Under the pieces are notes generated by a model, which was given only the letters and a program-made list of their open reading frames with translations, did no database searches and was not told the DNA's origin. The position numbers and the translations under genes are program-made. This document shows, in pieces, positions 42,930 to 46,302 of a DNA stretch of 46,302 nucleotides; the stretch's first letter is position 1; every line of letters starts with the position of its first letter. Source of the DNA: Chitinophagaceae bacterium (GTDB taxonomy: Bacteria > Bacteroidota > Bacteroidia > Chitinophagales > Chitinophagaceae); the NCBI GenBank assembly GCA_947380605.1, contig CANCRO010000012.1, forward strand, positions 1 through 46,302, in the 5' to 3' direction.

Positions 42930-43337
42930 TCAACCATATGACGCTTCATTCAACCATACTTTAGTCATTTCATGAAAATGATTTTGTAATTCATGTACAC
43001 TTAATGAATGCTTAATATGTCTTCTCTCATCGCGGTACCAAATTTCCATTTTGGAGAAATTGTCTCTATCAACAAGAAATATCCTAAAAGCCCCTTTTAA
43101 ATATTTCACAGAACCATCTTTATTTTCCTCCTTAGTAAATTTTAAATTCATCAGTTCTTTATCATCCAAAGGAATGGGTGTTAATTGGCTAGTTTCGAAC
43201 CAAAATTCTTGGACACCAGTATCTAAACATACCTGCTTTTCATCTGTATTTAAGTTGGTAACCTCACCTCTGCAAGTATCCCCTTCATTATCTGCCAATA
43301 GAAAGTCCCCCAGTTTAATTTCCTGAAATTTAATCAT
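42930..43337 (-). CDS. Small cytosolic protein of unknown function
   Basis: This is a 135-residue protein from the ATG at 43337. An ATG 11 codons upstream is also open but would add an odd extension. The N-terminal half (IKLGDFLLADNEGDTCRGEV, VCLDTGVQEFWFE) looks like a short SH3-like beta barrel. The C-terminal half is acidic and helical. No motif for a named family is seen. It is probably transcribed alone, between the ribosomal block and the divergent FkbM gene. Codon use and frame are like its neighbours, so I think it is real. Confidence 0.7.
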   Translation of the reverse strand: MIKFQEIKLGDFLLADNEGDTCRGEVTNLNTDEKQVCLDTGVQEFWFETSQLTPIPLDDKELMNLKFTKEENKDGSVKYLKGAFRIFLVDRDNFSKMEIWYRDERRHIKHSLSVHELQNHFHEMTKVWLNEASYG

Positions 43338-43554
43338 ATAGCAAATTTTAGTGTTTCTAAATATAATCAATTTTTATGAAAATCCAATGTCTACTAAGAA
43401 TGATGATCAGGAAGATTTTTTAAAAGCTATTCATTATCAACAATTAAGATTTAAATTTACCCTTTGAAAATGCAGTCGTTTTTTATGGTAATCATTCACA
43501 CCTTTCTTTGATTATCCATAAAATATTAACCACTACCAATAGACATTTAGAATT

Positions 43555-44319
43555 ATGAAGAGTTTTTTACGCAGATATGCTCCAGGCTGGGTCAAGGTGA
43601 TTTTAAAAAAAGCCTTATTTAAAATATACCAACTGATCGAATCATTTTACCGTTTACCTGTCGACAAATATGATTTTCAAACAACGGAGTTAATTCGCAA
43701 ACAGTTAAAAAAAGATGCTAACTGTATCGATATTGGTGCCAATCTAGGACATATCCTAATGGAGATAGTTGATGCGGCTCCCAAAGGAAAACACTTTGCC
43801 TTTGAACCCATTCCTAATTTATACGAATCGCTAAAAAATAGATTTTCAAAAAATACAACCGTTTTTAATTGTGCGCTTTCTTCTGAAAAAGGAAGTACCA
43901 CCTTTAATTATTATCCTGGCAGGCCAGCAGTAAGTGGCTTTCGTGAAAGAAATAACCAAATTGGTCAGGAACCTATTCTTTTAAATGTTCAGGTCGAGAA
44001 ACTAGATGATCTGATACCTGAAGAGCTAAAAATTGATCTTATTAAAATTGATGTAGAGGGAGCAGAACTTGGAGTACTGCAGGGAGCAAAAAATATATTG
44101 AAAAAAAATAAGCCGCTTGTTTTATTTGAATTTGGATTAGGTGGTGCTGATGTCTATGGAACAAAACCCGAAGATATTTTTCAACTTTTTTCAGAATGTG
44201 GTTTAGGTATTTCAACCATTGAATATTTTAATGCAAAGAAAGCACCCTTTTCAAAAGAAGAATTTGATGGACAGTTTTACAAAAACTATAATTTCTTTTT
44301 TATTGCTTTCCCCCACTAA
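43555..44319 (+). CDS. FkbM-family methyltransferase
   Basis: This is a 254-residue SAM-dependent methyltransferase. Motif I is CIDIGANLGHILMEIV (about 57-72), motif II is FAFEPIPNLYESL, and the C-terminal DLIKIDVEGAELGVLQGA carries the FkbM signature. The family methylates hydroxyl groups on polysaccharides or secondary metabolites; the target here is unknown. A basic N-terminus (KSFLRRYAPGWVKVILKKA) may associate with membrane or cell-surface glycan enzymes. It begins the short unit fkbM-metallophosphoesterase (20-nt gap). Confidence 0.88.
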   Translation: MKSFLRRYAPGWVKVILKKALFKIYQLIESFYRLPVDKYDFQTTELIRKQLKKDANCIDIGANLGHILMEIVDAAPKGKHFAFEPIPNLYESLKNRFSKNTTVFNCALSSEKGSTTFNYYPGRPAVSGFRERNNQIGQEPILLNVQVEKLDDLIPEELKIDLIKIDVEGAELGVLQGAKNILKKNKPLVLFEFGLGGADVYGTKPEDIFQLFSECGLGISTIEYFNAKKAPFSKEEFDGQFYKNYNFFFIAFPH

Positions 44320-44339
44320 AAGTTTACTGACTAATTAAT

Positions 44340-44840
44340 TTGACCCGCATCGGACTCATATCAGATACCCACCATTTGCTTGATCCTAGTGTTTTTGAAC
44401 ATTTTAAAAACTGTGATCAGATATGGCACGCTGGAGATTTTGGAACAATTGCCATTGCAAATCAACTCAATTCCTTTCGTCCAATGAAAGGTGTATATGG
44501 AAATATTGATGGAAATGATATACGATCTGTTTATCCAGAACAAATTGTTTTTATGTGTGAACAGGTGAAAGTAATGATGCGACATATAGGAGGTTACCCA
44601 CCTAAATACAACCCCGAAACAAAAAAAGAAATTTTAATTCATCAGCCACAATTATTTATCAGTGGGCATTCTCATATTTTAAAAGTCATGTATGATGACA
44701 AGCTAAATTGCCTTCATATGAACCCTGGTGCTGCTGGAAAACAAGGTTGGCATAAAGTTAGGACATTGATCCGCTTCGCGATCGATGGAAAAGAAATGAA
44801 GGATTGCGAGGTCATAGAAATCGAAGGAAAATCCCGGTGA
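44340..44840 (+). CDS. YfcE/MJ0936-type metallophosphoesterase
   Basis: This is a 166-residue calcineurin-like phosphoesterase starting at TTG (44340). The metal-binding motifs are D-x-H in LISDTHH, GD in WHAGDFG, GN in YGNIDGND, and GHSH in FISGHSHIL, followed by HMNPGAAG. The usual GN-[CN]-D of YfcE reads GNIDGND here, and the ltHG motif reads RHIGG, both mild departures. It probably hydrolyses phosphodiesters; the physiological substrate is unknown. Its TGA stop lies inside a GC-rich hairpin. Confidence 0.9.
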   Translation: MTRIGLISDTHHLLDPSVFEHFKNCDQIWHAGDFGTIAIANQLNSFRPMKGVYGNIDGNDIRSVYPEQIVFMCEQVKVMMRHIGGYPPKYNPETKKEILIHQPQLFISGHSHILKVMYDDKLNCLHMNPGAAGKQGWHKVRTLIRFAIDGKEMKDCEVIEIEGKSR

Positions 44841-44862
44841 ATCACTGGGAGTGACTCACCGG
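44834..44862. terminator. GC-rich hairpin at the end of the metallophosphoesterase gene
   Basis: A 12-bp stem with one mismatch (arms 44834-44845 and 44851-44862, CCGGTGA and TCACCGG outer parts) and a 5-nt loop contains the stop codon. Neither strand has a strong T run. It could stop both convergent genes or protect a transcript end. Confidence 0.6.
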
Positions 44863-44870
44863 CTATGAAG

Positions 44871-45998
44871 CTAATTCTTCCAATCTGCTATAAATATATT
44901 GGTATCTCTTGTTCCTCCGTTATTTCTATTGCTACAAAAAACTATTTTTTTTCCATTGGGGGTAAACATTGGAAAAGCATCAAAACCTTTATCGCGACTT
45001 ATTTTTTCAATACCTTTTCCCTCTAAATCAGCCAAGTACATATTGAAAGGAAAGCCTCTCTTATACTCGTGATTGCTGCAAAAAATTATATGCTTACCAT
45101 CGGGAGTAAAGTTAGGCGCCCAATTGGCTTGTTCCAAAAACGTAATTTGATGTGCATTCGTTCCATCCGCATTAGCAATCCATACTTCCATATGAGTGGG
45201 TGCAACTAAATTTTCTGCCAACAGCTCTTTATATTCTTTTATTTCAGCATCCGTGGTTGGTCTACTTGCTCTCCATAATATTTTTGTTCCGTCTGGACTA
45301 AACCATGCGCCTCCATCGTATCCTAAAATATTAGTTATCCGTTTAACATTATTTCCATTCAAATCCATTGTGTATAAATCCAGATCTCCATCACGCATAG
45401 ACGTAAATAAAATTTTATCCCCTTTAGGTGAAATGGTTGCTTCTGCATCATATCCTTTTGTATGGGTTAATTGCTTTACAATTTTCCCATTCAAATCTGC
45501 CTTGAAAATATCGAAGCTTTCATAGATAGGCCAGATATATTTATTACCATACTTAGTCCTGTCAGGAACAGGTGGACATTCCTTACTACCCAAATGAGTG
45601 GAGCCGTACAAAATATGTTTGTTATCTGGAAAAAAATAAGCACAAGTAGTTCGACCCTCCCCTGTACTTACTAGCTTGGGTTCAAATTTATCTTCAGGTT
45701 TTTGAGGGATTTTCCCCATCCAAATTTGATCACATAAAATTCCTTCCTTTGGATTTGTTTTTTGAAAAACAAGCCACTTACCATCAAAACTAACATAGGC
45801 CTCGGCATTATCACCTCCAAAAGTCAGTTGACGAATGTTGGCAAAATGCGTTTCTCCAGGAAAAAGTATCGTATCCTTATTCACAGATAATTCGCCAAAA
45901 GCTAGCGGTTTTGATACGCTTAATTCCCCTTTCTCAAGGGCATTAGAAGTAGAACCTATCAATAAAACAATTAACAACAATAAGGAAGATCTAATCAT
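44871..45998 (-). CDS. Exported TolB-like beta-propeller protein
   Basis: This is a 375-residue protein with a signal peptide (hydrophobic core LLLLIVLLIG, cleavage near residue 20). It contains several PD40-type propeller blades with the pattern A-x-x-SP-x-G-x-K-I-x-x-x-S followed by D-x-x-G: ATISPKGDKILFTS, AWFSPDGTKILWRA, PNFTPDGKHIIFCS and PMFTPNGKKIVFCS. This resembles the propeller of TolB and of related periplasmic proteins. It lacks the TolB N-terminal domain, so it is not TolB itself. Cys residues in the blades are mostly in the IxFCS pattern. Partner and ligand are unknown. It is divergent from the lipoprotein gene. Confidence 0.85.
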   Translation of the reverse strand: MIRSSLLLLIVLLIGSTSNALEKGELSVSKPLAFGELSVNKDTILFPGETHFANIRQLTFGGDNAEAYVSFDGKWLVFQKTNPKEGILCDQIWMGKIPQKPEDKFEPKLVSTGEGRTTCAYFFPDNKHILYGSTHLGSKECPPVPDRTKYGNKYIWPIYESFDIFKADLNGKIVKQLTHTKGYDAEATISPKGDKILFTSMRDGDLDLYTMDLNGNNVKRITNILGYDGGAWFSPDGTKILWRASRPTTDAEIKEYKELLAENLVAPTHMEVWIANADGTNAHQITFLEQANWAPNFTPDGKHIIFCSNHEYKRGFPFNMYLADLEGKGIEKISRDKGFDAFPMFTPNGKKIVFCSNRNNGGTRDTNIFIADWKN

Positions 45999-46015
45999 AT
46001 TAAAAAATTAAGCCG

Positions 46016-46023
46016 CTAAGGTA
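46016..46023 (-). promoter_or_regulatory. Near-match -7 box (TACCTTAG) of the TolB-like gene
   Basis: This is the same octamer as in the predicted accB promoter, one base from TAnnTTTG, and it lies 17 nt before the ATG. No TTG is at the standard spacing. Confidence 0.35.
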
Positions 46024-46079
46024 AACCTAGCCAATAATAAATTTGTCAGACTTTTGTCAATAAAATCTTTGTAAGCACT

Positions 46080-46087
46080 TAATTTTG
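46080..46087 (+). promoter_or_regulatory. Candidate -7 box (TAATTTTG) of the lipoprotein gene
   Basis: This is an exact TAnnTTTG match 18 nt before the ATG, with a TTTTG at 46052-46056 spaced 23 nt upstream, slightly longer than ideal. Confidence 0.55.
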
Positions 46088-46105
46088 CATCCTATCTATA
46101 AAACT

Positions 46106-46302
46106 ATGACCAAGTTGACTTTTTACTGCATTTGCGCCATTGTTTTACTCATTAGTTCCTGTAGTCAATCTGCAGAAAAAACCGACCAAACTTTACCTAA
46201 AAAAGAAAAAGAGCTAAGAGATCAAGTAACTCAATTTCCAGACTCTACTTTAACCAGGGAAAATCTTATTCAATATTTCAGAGAAAATGGTAATTATGAC
46301 CA
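46106..46302 (+). CDS. Putative lipoprotein, N-terminal part (cut by window edge)
   Basis: An ATG at 46106 opens a frame that runs to the window end (65 full codons). The N-terminus (MTKLTFYCICAIVLLISSC) is a lipoprotein signal with the lipidated Cys at residue 19. After the cleavage site comes an acidic and basic, helix-rich segment (KKEKELRDQVTQF). No downstream domain is visible, so function cannot be assigned. It has its own promoter-like sequence and is divergent from the TolB-like gene. Confidence 0.7.
   Translation, partial: MTKLTFYCICAIVLLISSCSQSAEKTDQTLPKKEKELRDQVTQFPDSTLTRENLIQYFRENGNYD

Noticed and set aside
1-46302. CRISPR array, tRNA/rRNA genes, insertion sequences, prophage or defence island
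   Set aside because: I found no repeat-spacer pattern, tRNA-like fold, transposase, integrase or known defence gene; gene content is housekeeping throughout.

Overview
The window looks like a stretch of core chromosome from a member of the Bacteroidota, most likely a Chitinophagaceae-type organism (family placement is inference). The evidence is AT-rich DNA; a secreted protein ending in a type IX secretion (gliding-motility) C-terminal domain; TAnnTTTG boxes, the Bacteroidota -7 promoter element, upstream of many genes; two adjacent genes of the futalosine route to menaquinone; and a zinc-ligand-poor ribosomal protein L36. I see no rRNA, tRNA, CRISPR array, insertion sequence, prophage or integrase. 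About 52 protein genes are supported. They include rpmJ (38 codons) and two genes cut by the window edges: leuA at the left and a lipoprotein at the right.

Layout. Positions 1-8.5 kb hold the start of leuA, an unknown helical-repeat protein, a secreted unknown, def, ruvX, a UbiA-type prenyltransferase, a TrmH-family methyltransferase and mutS. Positions 8.6-19.2 kb hold a large T9SS cargo protein, a cysteine desulfurase, a GlmM-type mutase, the efp-accB-accC cluster, a secreted thioredoxin-like protein, mdh and fabD. Positions 19.3-25.9 kb carry folE with two tandem 6-pyruvoyl-tetrahydropterin synthase/QueD paralogues, mqnB-mqnD with a small membrane protein, a photolyase, a class IV aminotransferase and a deoxynucleoside kinase. 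Positions 26-34.2 kb carry trpS, gatC, two LolD/MacB-type ABC ATPases flanking a PduO-type adenosyltransferase, a DUF2795-like acidic protein, a SemiSWEET, fabI, recN and a zinc-ribbon coiled-coil protein. Positions 34.2-42.6 kb carry a NIF3 protein, an M32 carboxypeptidase, aroQ, carA and the block infA-rpmJ-rpsM-rpsK-rpsD-rpoA-rplQ, read leftward. The right end has an unknown small protein, an FkbM methyltransferase, a metallophosphoesterase, a TolB-like beta-propeller protein and the partial lipoprotein.

Themes. Fatty-acid synthesis is represented by accB, accC, fabD and fabI at separate loci. Menaquinone synthesis is represented by mqnB, mqnD and possibly the UbiA protein. Pterin chemistry is represented by folE and two PTPS paralogues. 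Translation is represented by efp, def, trpS, gatC, infA and ribosomal proteins.

I found no convincing wholly new multi-gene system. The signals most worth a second look are: an EF-P whose domain I tip carries Arg32 in a context like the arginine-type EF-Ps; an eight-fold helically phased A-tract array just upstream of a predicted accB promoter; a perfect 30-bp palindrome inside the ribosomal operon between rpsM and rpsK; several promoter boxes that nearly touch start codons; the folE/double PTPS cluster; and a Glu-to-Asp change at the presumed PLP-anchoring position of the class IV aminotransferase.
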